64,000 nt of DNA from assembly GCA_944739405.2 (NCBI GenBank), contig OX123192.2, positions 46,056,486 through 46,120,485 of the forward strand, written 5' to 3'. Position 1 is the stretch's first letter; every line of letters begins with the position of its first letter. This stretch comes from Euclidia mi (Eukaryota; Arthropoda; Insecta; Lepidoptera; Erebidae). Of this stretch, positions 23,859 to 33,940 are shown piece after piece. The notes beneath the pieces are model-generated. The model did no database searches. It worked only from the letters and a program-made list of their open reading frames with translations, and was not told the origin of the DNA. Position numbers and translations under genes: made by a program.

Positions 23859-24044
23859 AAATGGATACTAATTTTTGGGATCCCTTCTTTTTGCATAATG
23901 TTCTTTGTCCTAATATACTTCGGCATAACGATTTTGGCACAATTTGTTTTGGCATAATAATACTTCGGCATATTTTTTTAGGCATACATTTTATGTTGGC
24001 ATAATCATCTTAAAGACTTATTTATTTTGGCATAAATTTGATTC

Positions 24045-24230
24045 GCATAACGTTAGTAGACCTAATGTCTATTAGCATAACGTTAGTAGGCCTAATGACT
24101 ATTAGCATAACGTTAGTAGGCCTAATGACTATTAGCATAACGTTAGTAGGCCTAATGACTATTAGCATAACGTTAGTAGGCCTTATGACTATTAGCATAA
24201 CGTTAGTAGGCCTAATGACTATTAGCATAA
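24045..24230. repeat. 30-bp tandem repeat, six copies plus a partial
   Basis: Unit GCATAACGTTAGTAG + GCCTAATGACTATTA, starting at 24045, 24075, 24105, 24135, 24165 and 24195, with a partial unit at 24225. The two halves align with each other (GC-TAA-G--TA-TA), so the 30-mer is a dimer of a 15-mer. Only a few substitutions separate the units, which implies recent expansion. It gives open frames on both strands that should not be read as genes. Confidence 0.95.
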
Positions 24231-24363
24231 TATTTATATAATTATATATTTAACTTGTAAAAAATGTATATGCTGTGCAACAAAAGTTAGTGACAGAACC
24301 GAATTGCTGCAAAACCGACTCCACGTATTCTTGTTTGTCCTACCCCTAGAGTGTTATTTAAAA

Positions 24364-24655
24364 TCGCGTAGGCGCGTAGGGGCGAGGCGGCCCGCGGGCT
24401 GAGGAGCAGACGGCTGTGAGCGAGCCGCTGCGGCTGAGGTTGGCCGGCGAAGCCGGCCAGCAAGCCGAAGCTGCGGTGGTGAGCGAAAGCCGTCTGCGAC
24501 CATCAGCACACGTGGGGCCGCCGGAGGCCCGCTGCGCCGGCGCCGTGACAGAAGCCCTGCCTGCTGCATGTTGCATGCTGCATGCTTGCTTGCATGCTGC
24601 ATGCTTGCTTGCATGCTTGCTTGCGTGCTGTATGCTTGCTTGCTTCATGCTTCCT
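24364..24655. repeat. GC-rich cruciform core and TGCATGC repeats
   Basis: Three nested perfect inverted pairs: GGCGGCCC 24386-24393 with 24515-24522; GCAGACGGCT 24406-24415 with 24488-24497; TGGCCGGC 24441-24448 with 24452-24459 around a GAA loop. The right side (24560-24655) is a run of TGCATGC and TTGCT units. Base composition is unlike the surrounding DNA. Confidence 0.8.
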
Positions 24656-24665
24656 ACAGCGAAAA

Positions 24666-24909
24666 TTATGCCAAAGATACATTGCCAAAGTTATTATATC
24701 CAATTTTATGCTTTAGGATTTTATGCTTTAGGATTTTATGCTTTAGAACTTTATGCTTAATATAAATTTATGCTTTAGAATATTATGCTTAATCATTATT
24801 ATGGTTAGAGAAATTATGCTTAAAAAATTATGCGTAATTATATTATGCGAAGATATATTTATGCCAAACAAAATTATGCTTAGTTATATTAGGTCTTAAA
24901 ATTTTATGC
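24666..24909. repeat. right arm: ~15-bp-period TTATGC array
   Basis: Exact TTATGC starts at 24666, 24706, 24721, 24736, 24751, 24768, 24783, 24814, 24828, 24843, 24859, 24874 and 24904, with degenerate versions filling most gaps. It is the inverse of the GCATAA word of the left arm, and the two arms keep the same period. Confidence 0.9.
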
Positions 24910-24935
24910 AAATGGATAAGAAACCCTAATTTTTG

Positions 24936-25708
24936 TGCAAAAATAATGGTCGCAATAAGTTTAAACATAAAAAATGTAACTCTATGCATTAAGCGCTAAC
25001 ATCGGCTTTCAATTTGGCAAGCATCCTCTGCAATCTATTAAATTCCTAGTATTCTAACATTGATAGACATCTTTCCGTCAAAAAAGTTTCGGCAAAAACA
25101 ATCACACCAACTAGATTAAAAAAAAAAACTCGTTTTATAGTCTTAAAACACATTCACGAAATTCTCAGTAGTTGTCTAAATAAATGTATACAGTGACTTA
25201 TCATGTATAACGTGTTTTTTTTTAATAATGGTGACGTAATACAGACATAACACAAGATACATTTCACTATGCCCTCGAGTTATATTGAGTTGAATTTGAG
25301 TAAATGTTGTCTTGGAAAATCCTTTCACTCTACTGAAGATATTGAAATTGCTTGCATTTTTAAAGCCTTAAAATAGTATGCAGTTATTTCCAAGAACTTA
25401 TATTATTGACTCACCGTGCTATTGTAACCCTAATTAGGAAAGGTATATGTCTTGCAGTGGACGAAACGTTGTGTGATGGGTTTGAATAATTTGATATAAT
25501 ATTTATATTTCTTATCGAGGCAATTGCTGCATCACAAACCTTTTTTTTTTTACTTCATGAACAAAAGCTTGAGCAGACACTTTAGTGTATTGCGTAAGCT
25601 ACAGATGCTAGTAGCTCCTACAAAATGTGCTAAAGACAGAACGCATAGCATCTTGTATAATCCTCGTATACTATGGCTTCAGTAGCATTTATGTCGCTTT
25701 ATGTAGAT
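24936..25708. other. spacer, nothing recognised
   Basis: AT-rich; no gene supported. Confidence 0.4.
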
Positions 25709-25729
25709 TTAACCCTAGAATACTAATCA

Positions 25730-26014
25730 TTGCCTGAAAACGAGAATTCAGACAGTGAAACTGAGGATTACGATGCAGACGACAGTGTGGCTGATCCTAC
25801 TCTCTTACCCTCGTGCCAGCTTGAAGATGATCTCCAAAATATTGCTCCGAACAATCTTAATATACCTACTGGAACATCTCAAATACAAGCAAGCACAAGC
25901 ACTGAGTTAGAACCTGCTCTACAAACCCAGTGTCGATCTCCAAACTGCTGTAATTGTCATGGAAAAATAAAGACTGATTTTAATTTACTCTCAAGCCAAA
26001 TATCTTATAATTAG
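25730..26014 (+). pseudogene. piggyBac transposase remnant (N-terminus joined to Cys-rich end)
   Basis: The frame gives 94 residues: an acidic start (ENENSDSETEDYDADDS), a Ser/Thr-rich middle and a short Cys/His patch (CRSPNCCNCHGKI). piggyBac transposases have an acidic N-terminus and a Cys-rich C-terminal domain with a catalytic DDD core between them. That core is missing, so this looks like an internal deletion joining the two ends. The first codon is not ATG. A stop follows at 26014, and the frame sits just inside the terminal repeat as expected. Confidence 0.5.
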
Positions 26015-26098
26015 AATGGTATTTTTACTTTTATGTGATATAACACTTTAACAATACTTAATTTAGAGAATAAATTAGAAGCTATATGTGTCTTTTTG

Positions 26099-26308
26099 AC
26101 TGCACGGTTGGCGTAGTGGTTTAAGCAGCCGCCTCACCGCTTGACACTGTGCCGAAGTGTTGTGGGTTCGATCCCCACACGAGACAACACTTTGTGTGAT
26201 TCATAAATTGTTATTTCGAGTCTGGGTGTTCATCGTGTCCGTTAGTTGTATGTTTGTAAAGTTCCCTGCGACACAGGATTTAGTCCTAATGCGGGAGTTG
26301 TCTTTTTA
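26099..26308 (+). mobile_element. SINE-B copy inside piggyBac-like element 2
   Basis: Starts ACTGCACGGTTGGCGTAGTG, B box GGGTTCGATCCCC, body GTCTGGGTGTTC, TGCGACACAGG, ends GGGAGTTGTCTTTTT. It lies wholly inside the TTAA element and so inserted later. Confidence 0.8.
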
Positions 26309-26571
26309 AATCAAATCTTTTTATTTTTTATTATTATTTTCAAAAGACTGTTCAAACAAGGGTAATGTTAGATTTAAGGTAAATTTTAAGACTGATATTA
26401 TAATTTTAAGGAAAATGTGCCATTAAATTTAAAGAATCGAGGTCTTTCTTCATTATTTTTAAAAATCTTTTTAAAATCTTGTATCATTTATGAAGTAGCC
26501 TCACGAGCGATCATTAGTATTAAGCAGTAAAAAATAAGATTAGTACTCTAGGGTTAACTGACTTTATGACA

Positions 26572-26963
26572 AAGGGCAGCGATAGCCTGGTAGAGATACC
26601 AACGGACTGCCATGTTTAGGGTATCGGTATCGAATCCACGGCGTGAACCAATGCCTTTTCGAAGTTATGTGCGTATTAATTTGTTAATTATCGCTTGACC
26701 CGTGGCTCGGAGAGCACGTGAAACCGTCGGTCCCGACTGTCATGACGATCTTTGCCAGTCGTTACGGGGAGTTAGTAAATAAACTGATAGTAGTCTAAAC
26801 CATGGAAAATCGCGATCCCTTTGGGTTGCTGAGGTCAGAGGGCAGTTCCTCTGTGGAAAAGCTGACATTCTGTCATATCTGGTTAGACTAGTAAGCGAAC
26901 CACGGGGTCCTATGCGAGTAAGTCTTGGATATAACTGGGATAACGCCAAGGCGATGATGAACG
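26572..26963 (+). mobile_element. SINE-D copy with 11-bp target-site duplication
   Basis: Flanked by ACTTTATGACA at 26561-26571 and 26964-26974. The head GGCAGCGATAGCCTGGTAGAG has an A-box-like part, and a B-box-like GGTATCGAATCC follows. The body includes CTGTCATGACGATCTT and AAACCATGGAAAATCGCGAT. The tail is GATGATGA. It lies only 15 bp from the end of piggyBac-like element 2. Confidence 0.85.
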
Positions 26964-26974
26964 ACTTTATGACA

Positions 26975-27944
26975 CAAGTATGGATGTTTCAGCCTTGGAC
27001 TCACCATACACAACAAATAAGGCACGCAATAAACTGTTTGCTCCGATCAGTCTTTAAAATACTCCAGAAATGTATGGCCTATAACGACCAGGTTCAGCAA
27101 TAATGACCATTGAAGACCTGTTAAATGTTTGTATTGAAAGGGTTTTGACACCCTGACCAGGCCTGTGATTTCGCAATCACAATTATGTTTGCCACCTAGA
27201 TTAAAAATAATGTAGAGTGATTCATTGCGTCACATAAGCTAAAAGAGTTCAAGCCCTTGAGTGACCCAGGATTACCGATTTTCCATGAGAATTAAGAAAA
27301 TGTCGGACAAAATCCCAAAAGCGATATAAGGCAACTCTTTGGTGAAGAATTAATGCATGCTGTCACACGGTCCATTACATTTCTTTTCAACGTCTACTTG
27401 CACATATTCATCGATTGAACGTAACGAACTCATTTTTGGTTCCAGCCGATTTCATTTGGACATTTCGTAGTAGGGGAGAGATATTTATTTCTCTCAAGAT
27501 AGATGATATCAAATGTCTGATACAATATAGCTACAATTCGGATTTAAGCAACTTTGAAGAGGCTTATCTATATATTTCTTGACTTGGAGGTGGTAAACAA
27601 ATTTTACAGTAAATTAGTAGTAAGTAGGCACAGTATGCAAGTAATACCTTAAACTATGACTCATGATGATCAAAATTCTGAGAAGGATGTGTGCAAAAGA
27701 GTAACTAAGATAATAAAGAGAAATTTTATTACCTATGTTGTTAGTCTTAGTTCCAGTAATTTCTATTAAACTGATTTATTTTTAAATAAATACACCTCTT
27801 GCACAAGAGTAAATCCTGTATCAGCAAACGCGAAAAAAATAGCCTCAAAACAACAATTGGCTCACATATATAAGTTTGTAGTTTAAAAAGATTAAGATGG
27901 ACTATGTGACTAGAAAAATTTACAGAAGTTTTTAATTCTATATA
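26975..27944. other. spacer, nothing recognised
   Basis: No gene or repeat supported. Confidence 0.4.
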
Positions 27945-28110
27945 TCGTCACGCTTGTCTACCCTTAAGGTAGGCAGAGACTATGGAACACCAAATGCTCC
28001 AGTTCAAACACACCTCTTTTGCTTCCTCGATATTCAGTACGTTACCTATTTGGTCGGCGGAAGTTTGTATTGGACGTCCCCTATCGATATCTTCATTCAT
28101 TCTTACACGA
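27945..28110 (-). pseudogene. RTE-type LINE ORF C-terminus and tail
   Basis: Minus strand encodes RPIQTSADQIGNVLNIEEAK, then EVCLNWSIWCSIVSAYLKGR and QA stop, followed by CAAGCGTGACGATATATAG. Same family ending as at 15560 and 17130. The GCGTGACG tail is shared with SINE-A. Confidence 0.65.
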
Positions 28111-28594
28111 TACACTTCTTCAGTATTTCTTCTTTCAGGTTTTTAATTTGACAATAAAATAAACCATTTTACTCCAATGATTTTACGCGTTCTTGAAAAT
28201 AGGTGAAATAGGTATAAGTGAAACAGATAGACAGAAGACAAATACCCTAATATCCTTAACCCATTTAAATTGTTCAAGTAACCCCAAAAACCGTACAATT
28301 ACATTCCATTGTAAAAACAATCTGTAAGCTAAACAAATGCTTATTCTACTCGATATCGAACCGAAACTCTCACAGAGGGATAGCATTACTGGTGGCCCAT
28401 TTATAACGATTTGCAGTTTAACAGTTAAGCTAGCGGAATGCATGGTACGGAGTTTGTAAGACGATAGCTTGGAGCGTCCTAGAGAATGTAAATATACGAG
28501 CAAAGGAACCACTACTATAGAAAGTCGATTAAAATTAAAAATAAATTGAAAGAGGTTAGGAAGGTTTTATATTCACGAACTGTTTAATGCTGGC
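28111..28594. other. spacer, nothing recognised
   Basis: A 109-codon frame at 28183-28512 (minus) has no motif and is probably chance. Confidence 0.4.
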
Positions 28595-28919
28595 AATAAT
28601 AATAATAATAATTAATTCTTTATTGTACACCAGGCAATGACATGAGTGCATTACAAAGAGTTTCTTATAAACTAGTGTTACAAGGGCGGTCTTATCGCAT
28701 AATGCGATTTCTGCCAGACAACCGTGTACGGACATAATTAAATAAAAGGACAGCTAGTATGCAGGTGCACTATAAAGGGTCAAACAAATTACAATAATTC
28801 TAACTATATACTTAAAACTAAAATGAGATAAGAAAAACATATACATACATAATCCATATACATACATAAATATGATAATAATATCAAATAAATCACAGTT
28901 ATATAAATAAATAAATACA

Positions 28920-28923
<4 letters not shown>

Positions 28924-28986
<63 letters not shown>
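28924..28986. repeat. (TA)n microsatellite in LINE 3' UTR
   Basis: About 30 uninterrupted TA dinucleotides. The length probably differs between copies of the element. Confidence 0.95.
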
Positions 28987-28988
<2 letters not shown>

Positions 28989-29046
28989 ACATATATATTA
29001 TGTAATATATATTATAATATAGAAGATATCATTGGAATGTTACTTA

Positions 29047-30345
29047 TTATAGTGACAAGTAATGTTTCTTTAGATGATTTTTAAATATTGGTAATGATTT
29101 TGAACGTCTTATCGTTTCTGGTAGTGCATTCCACAATCTGACAGCTAAGACAGTAAAAGATTTATCTAAGAACTTAGTAGAATGCACAGGACTTTTTAGC
29201 TTAAGATTTTCCGATGATCTCAAGCACTTAGAATGTGTGTCATGCAGATAGACGAATCTACTCTTGAGATATAAGGGATATGAAGGATTGAATAGAATAT
29301 TATACAAGAGACAAAGAATATGAGTATTCCGGCGAAGGCGGATGGGTAGCCATTTGAGCTTGTTTCGAAATTCGGAAACGTGGTCATATTTGCGTAAACC
29401 AAATATGAACCGTATACAAAAGTTTTGGAGTCGCTCAAGCTTGTCTAGTTGGTCCTCATTAAGATCTAGATAGCTGGCATCGGCATAGTCAAGAATAGGA
29501 AGAAGGATAGACTGCATAAGCGCAATTTTGGTGGCAATTGGAAGAAAATTTCGCAATCTTCTTAGCGATGCTGCAGCTGCGAAGAGTTTCCGACTAGTAC
29601 TTTGCAGTTGAAAGCTCCAAGAGAGTGTTTGGTCAATGTATATCCCCAAGTTCTTTACTTTGTCACTGAAAGGAATTGGAATACCGTCAAAAGATACAAG
29701 GGGAACCATTGACCAGTCGATCTTAGAGATTAGTCTGGAACTACCAACCAAAATAACCTGTGTCTTCGTAGGATTAACCCTGAGTCCAAACCTTTTTGTC
29801 CAGTCACAGATTTGATCCAGATCATTATTTATTATTGTAATACCTTGAGACAGGCTTTCAGACTTGATTTGACAATAAATCTGCATATCATCTGCATATA
29901 GGTGGTAGGAAGAAGAAATATGGTTGGAGATATTATTTATAAAAATTGAGAAGAGCAATGGAGATAGAACGCCGCCCTGTGGTACGCCGGCAGAGTTGTC
30001 ACACCAAGTAGAATAGGTGTCATCTAGCCGGATTCGTTGTCGGCGACCAAACAGGTAACTACGAAACCAGTCGATCACCGATGGAGATATGTTAAGAGAG
30101 CCTAATCGGGCAAGGAGAACATCAAAGTCTACGGTGTTGAAAGCATTACTGAAGTCTAATAAACAGAGCACCGTGAGTTTGCCATCTTCCATGCCCGATC
30201 TGATATCATCCGTAATATTGACAAGGGTGGTAGTGGTACTATGACCAGGACGGAAGCCGGATTGGTAGGGATTAAGGATATTATTTTTAGAAACAAATGT
30301 GTCGAGTTGGTTGTGGATAAGGCGTTCAAGAAATTTGAAAGGAAA
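29047..30345 (-). pseudogene. LINE ORF2 part 2: reverse transcriptase and C-terminus
   Basis: Continues ORF2 after the frameshift near 30340. Counting from the codon at 30192: LLDFSNAFNTVD with catalytic D13, VPQGGVLSP at 70-78, YADD at 99-102 with both aspartates. Thumb motif KNLGIYIDQTLSW and C-terminal strings DYADASYLDLNED and VRLWNALPETIRRSKSLPIF follow, ending LKKHYLSL stop. The glycine after PQG replaces the usual serine, which occurs naturally in some LINE clades. All RT catalytic residues are present. Confidence 0.9.
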
Positions 30346-31967
30346 GGTAATATGGATATGGGACGATATTCTGCAAAGGATTCAGGATTGGGTTTCTTAG
30401 GTAAAGGGATGACTTGAGCATTTTTCCAAGCAGTTGGGAAAATGCCACTGGATATGGAGAAATTAAGGATGTGGGAAATGATAGGTAGGATTTCATCAAG
30501 GATTGGAAGGATCATATTACGGATGATACCATCACTGCCAACTGCGTTGGACGTTATGGATAAGATACTCTTCTTAACACCACATTCAGTAAATTGACTA
30601 AAGACAAATGGACTATAATCAGGAGTTGGAAGCGATGAAAGATAATTTAGGGTGTTTATTTTTGTTGTCCTATCATAATCAGACGAAGCAGAGAAGTGCT
30701 GGTTAAGCATGTTAATATCAATTGTATTAGGAGCAGTATTTTGTCGTTGCTTACCAACCCCAAGTGATTTAAGAAATTTCCATACTTTCGATGGATCACC
30801 GTTTTGTACGGAGCTGTGAATGTGCTGGCGTTGTGCATCCCTACACACCCTATTGCAGTGATTTCGAGCTTTAATATATTTTTCTTTATTAGACTCAGTT
30901 GGTTTTGACTTATATTTTGATTTCGCCGCTGCTTTCCTTTGGATAAGTGTCCTTATTTCACTAGTAAGCCAGGGCGAAGGACGATGTTTCAGCTTAATTG
31001 CACGTATAGGAGCATGTACATTATAAAGTTCAGTAATTTGCCTCTCAAATATTCCGACTTTACCATCAATTGTTGTAGCGGAAAACAGTGGCATCCAGTT
31101 AATTGCCCCTGCGTCACCACGAAGACGTTCAGTATCCATACCAGCAAAATTGCGCTGTAAAAGTATTCTTGGCTTTGCCTTAGGAGGACGAATTTTGTAA
31201 GAGAGAAAAATAAGGTTGTGATAGGAAAATTCGTCGGCACAGCATTGGCCGTGTTTCGCGACGTGATTTAGTGAAGAAACGAAAATGAGATCTAACAGTG
31301 AGGGTGTAGAATTAGGAAAGTGATGGGTGGCATTCAGAGGTAGAATATGAAGATTGCACGAGACTGAAATAGAATAAAGAGAGGAAGAACGCGAATCTTT
31401 CTTAAGAAGACAAGTGTTGAAGTCACCCATAATGATAGTTTGACTGTAAGAAGGAGATAGGTTAAGTAAGAGATTTTCAAAAGAGGAAAAGAAGTCAATA
31501 CGCAAGGAAGGACAGTAGTAAACACCGAGAAGGATTTTAGTGTGATGTAGCACGACTTCCAGAAACAGGTGCTCACCAGCGTTGGAGGGAGGCGGTTGTG
31601 AAGACACGCTTATCACTGTATAAGCTATATAGGATCGAAGATAGATGGCGACACCACCGCCACCACCCCCAGTCCGGTCGTTTCTGATAAGCTGGAAGCC
31701 GGGCAAAGAATAAGAAGTAGAAGGAAGGCATGGCTTAAGCCATGATTCAGAGACAAGAATAGCGTGTATGTTCTTACAGTCTAAATTTGCCAGCATATCT
31801 GGGAAATGAGCGGGAATACTCTGTGCATTGATATGCACAACATTAAAGTTTCTTGGAACATCGGAAAATGCAGATCGGATGTTATCTGCCAATGAAGGAA
31901 CACTAACAAAACTGTCATCATCACTATCTGCAGAAAAATAATCATCGCTGTCACTGTTCGAATCCAT
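30345..31967 (-). pseudogene. LINE ORF2 part 1: endonuclease and RT start
   Basis: ATG at 31967 gives MDSNSDSDDYFS, an acidic leader. The open frame extends further upstream to 32084, but that part is low-complexity UTR. APE-type endonuclease: HINAQS with N47, SESWLKP with E74, MGDFNT with D182 and N184, SLLDLIF, and FSYHNLI where SDH is usual. I recall SYH as normal for relatives but cannot verify it. The linker holds HRPSPWLT and a basic helix. The RT starts with AEYRPISILPFLS, where an A appears lost from an A run near 30340 and shifts the frame. Confidence 0.9.
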
Positions 31968-32084
31968 AATATTATGTATAATAAATAAAATATAATAGAT
32001 AATTAATATATAAATATAACGTAAATAAATATATAATTTATCTGTATAAAATAAAATAAAAACAAATATCCTAACTTTACACAA

Positions 32085-32682
32085 TCAAACTGTGTAACGT
32101 ATTCAATACTCCACCTGCCAGTTAGTTATCAATATAAAAATATATCATAAAAATACAAAAAAAACAACACACTTGTAAAAACAATAAAAATTTCTAAGAT
32201 CCCAGGTAGGATGGCTTCTAACTTAACTTATATTACTATAAATTCTTAAAAATAAACTACGGTATTATTTTAGCCCTAACAATAAATTAATATTCTAATC
32301 CGTACGTATAAAATTCGATACAATTTCAAAAGTGTATAAATGCGTGTAACAATAGCCCAAGTAACAGCAATAACGAAACGTGAGTACACATCGTGACGTG
32401 AAGCATAGACTAAACGTGAAGTATCAAAAGTAATTTTACTCTATGATCAAAAGTGACAACTCATTCAAAGTCAAAAAAAAAAATCTAACAAATGAACAAG
32501 TAAAATTTTTAAATTCCAGCAAATAAATAATAGCACCGTCATTATTAATTATTAGATACCATCGTTTTGCAATCTTACAAACGTACCGTCAAAACAGATT
32601 GTAAACAAACACGAGTGAACAAGTATAAAATTAAACCACCCACCTGAGGATACAACAAAGAGGAAATATGAACAATTTAAGA
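32085..32682 (-). other. inter-ORF region of the LINE
   Basis: About 600-700 bp between the ORF1 stop and the ORF2 ATG, AT-rich and without a long frame. Most two-ORF LINEs have overlapping or closely spaced ORFs, so this length is unusual and could hold an internal signal for ORF2 translation or an insertion. Confidence 0.5.
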
Positions 32683-33423
32683 TTATTTCCTAATAGCTGC
32701 AACTCTTCTGGCTTTCACCGTCTCATCGGTTTTCTTTGCAGCAGGGGGCTGCTTGGACTGGTCAACAACAACGAATTGGGATAGATTTTGTAAATCCACA
32801 GAAGAATTTATCCGATGACGCTCGCCGTTTATCCCGAGAACGTGTACTACTCCTTCCTTAGTCCAGCATTTTGAGACGCCGAACTTCTCGCGAGCTGCCA
32901 TAAATAGGTCATGGCGGACTTTTGTTAAAAACTCTGACGCTGTGATACCAGAGCCCTTAAGTTTAGTTTTGGCAAACCAAACTTTATCTCGGACTGACAC
33001 ATGCTGCAGTTTTACGAGGATTGGCCGGTGTTTGTGTGAAGAAGAAGCTGCAGGTCTTCCCATACGATGGCAACGCTTGATGTGGTCAGGAGTAAAGTCC
33101 TCAAGTTTCAAGTGTGTTTTTACTACACCCACTATAGTTTGAACCGGGTCCTCTTTCGTATCTTCTGGAACGCCATGGAAGAGAAGAATCTTGCGTCGGC
33201 CTTGCATCTCCATATGATCGACACTGCGCGCTAGTAGTTGGAGTTGTTGCTGCAAACCCTTCAGAGCCTCAGTCACAAACTCGCGGAAGGTGGCAAATTC
33301 AGCAGCCAGGCCGGCAATGTTGGAAGGAAGGCTGGTACTACTCTGTAGTTTATCTTCAAATTGTGTCATTTTCTGGTGGAACATTTTGTTTAGATTTTCT
33401 ACTGTGTTGTGGATGGATTCCAT
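32683..33423 (-). CDS. LINE ORF1: coiled coil plus RRM-like nucleic-acid chaperone
   Basis: An intact 246-codon ORF with ATG at 33423. The first ~70 residues form an amphipathic helix with heptads (LNKMFHQKMTQFEDKL and ALKGLQQQLQLLARSVDHM). From about residue 76 an RRM-like fold starts with RRKILLFHGVPED, followed by ILVKLQHVSVRDKVWFAKTK. The last part is basic (KARRVAAIRK). This coiled coil-RRM plan is that of L1-type ORF1 proteins, which trimerise and bind element RNA. Unlike ORF2 it has no frameshift. Confidence 0.8.
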   Translation of the reverse strand: MESIHNTVENLNKMFHQKMTQFEDKLQSSTSLPSNIAGLAAEFATFREFVTEALKGLQQQLQLLARSVDHMEMQGRRKILLFHGVPEDTKEDPVQTIVGVVKTHLKLEDFTPDHIKRCHRMGRPAASSSHKHRPILVKLQHVSVRDKVWFAKTKLKGSGITASEFLTKVRHDLFMAAREKFGVSKCWTKEGVVHVLGINGERHRINSSVDLQNLSQFVVVDQSKQPPAAKKTDETVKARRVAAIRK

Positions 33424-33631
33424 ACTGTAGTTAATAGTGAGTTTTCCAAGGAGTTAACACTTTCTGGCAGGTAGTGTGTTATAATAAACAGTTTTAAATC
33501 ATTAAACCAGTTTAACTATGATTTAAACAAATAATTATAAATTAAAAATCAAGAGCAAATTGTTTTCAATGTTGTCACCTCAACTACCCACATGTCTTGA
33601 CAAATCTTGTCAAGTTAGTAAATTAACCTCG

Positions 33632-33940
33632 GGCAAGGAGCTCAGATATTTACATAGAGGCGCATTTCTTACGGGCGCTCTGAAGACAAACTTTCTGCGA
33701 CCCAAATTGCCGCTTGACGGCGTAACAGTCGCGCTGTGACAGCTGTCTCTACGAGAGCAAGAGATACGAACCTTCCTCCAGGTATATCTTAACTACGAGA
33801 GCAAGAGAGATGGCGAACGACGCCAGTGCTGCCAATCGCGCTAACTACGGACTAACCTCGAGACAGTCCCCACTTGGAGTCGGCACACGAAATCCTTAAG
33901 AACTGCGCTTCTATGTAAATCTGTATTCATTGCCTCGGGC
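33632..33940. mobile_element. Repeat E copy 1, with imperfect terminal inverted repeats
   Basis: Contains GCGCTCTGAAGACAAACTTT, GAGCAAGAGA words (twice) and GCGACGCC-like strings, matching 47815-48004 in inverse orientation at roughly 80% over 200 bp. Its own ends resemble each other inverted: AGATATTTACATAGAGGCGCA (33646 on) against TGCGCTTCTATGTAAATCTG (33903 on). This suggests a DNA transposon or MITE; the type is not resolved. Confidence 0.55.

Larger units (their letters stand above)
23868..24909. mobile_element. foldback-like element with 15-bp-period inverted arms
   Basis: Left arm (23893-24230): GCATAA recurs every 15 or 30 bp. Right arm (24666-24909): the inverse word TTATGC recurs about every 15 bp. 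Between them is a GC-rich block with nested inverted repeats. Direct repeats flank the structure: AAATGGATA at 23859-23867 and 24910-24918, and CTAATTTTTG at 23868-23877 and 24926-24935. Long inverted arms built of short tandem units are the plan of Drosophila Foldback elements; assignment to that group is inference. No transposase is visible. Confidence 0.6.
25713..26553 (+). mobile_element. piggyBac-like non-autonomous element 2
   Basis: Flanked by TTAA at 25709-25712 and 26554-26557. The ends CCCTAGAATACTAATC and (reversed) CCCTAGAGTACTAATC differ at one base in 16. A short acidic ORF starts 17 bp inside the left end and a SINE-B is inserted at 26099. The internal coding region is mostly deleted. 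Confidence 0.8.
28595..33600 (-). mobile_element. near-complete two-ORF LINE
   Basis: Minus-strand non-LTR retrotransposon of about 5 kb. Order: 5' UTR (approximately 33600-33424), ORF1 (33423-32683), a 715-bp inter-ORF region, ORF2 with endonuclease and RT (31967-29047), 3' UTR, and a terminal ATT-repeat tail at 28595-28615. A long TA run sits in the 3' UTR at 28924-28986. Only one frameshift is evident in ORF2, so this is the youngest-looking long element here. I place it in the Jockey/CR1/I-like LINE group without naming a clade. Confidence 0.85.

Noticed and set aside
24045..24230. CRISPR array
   Set aside because: The 30-bp units are directly contiguous with no variable spacers, and the genome is eukaryotic.
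24022..24241. Open frames in both orientations with repeated peptides
   Set aside because: They are translations of the 30-bp tandem repeat, whose length is a multiple of three; no start context or independent coding sign.
24364..24555. Bacterial or vector contamination
   Set aside because: High GC is abrupt, but the block is enclosed by inverted arms that read continuously into AT-rich insect DNA, and it contains no bacterial gene.
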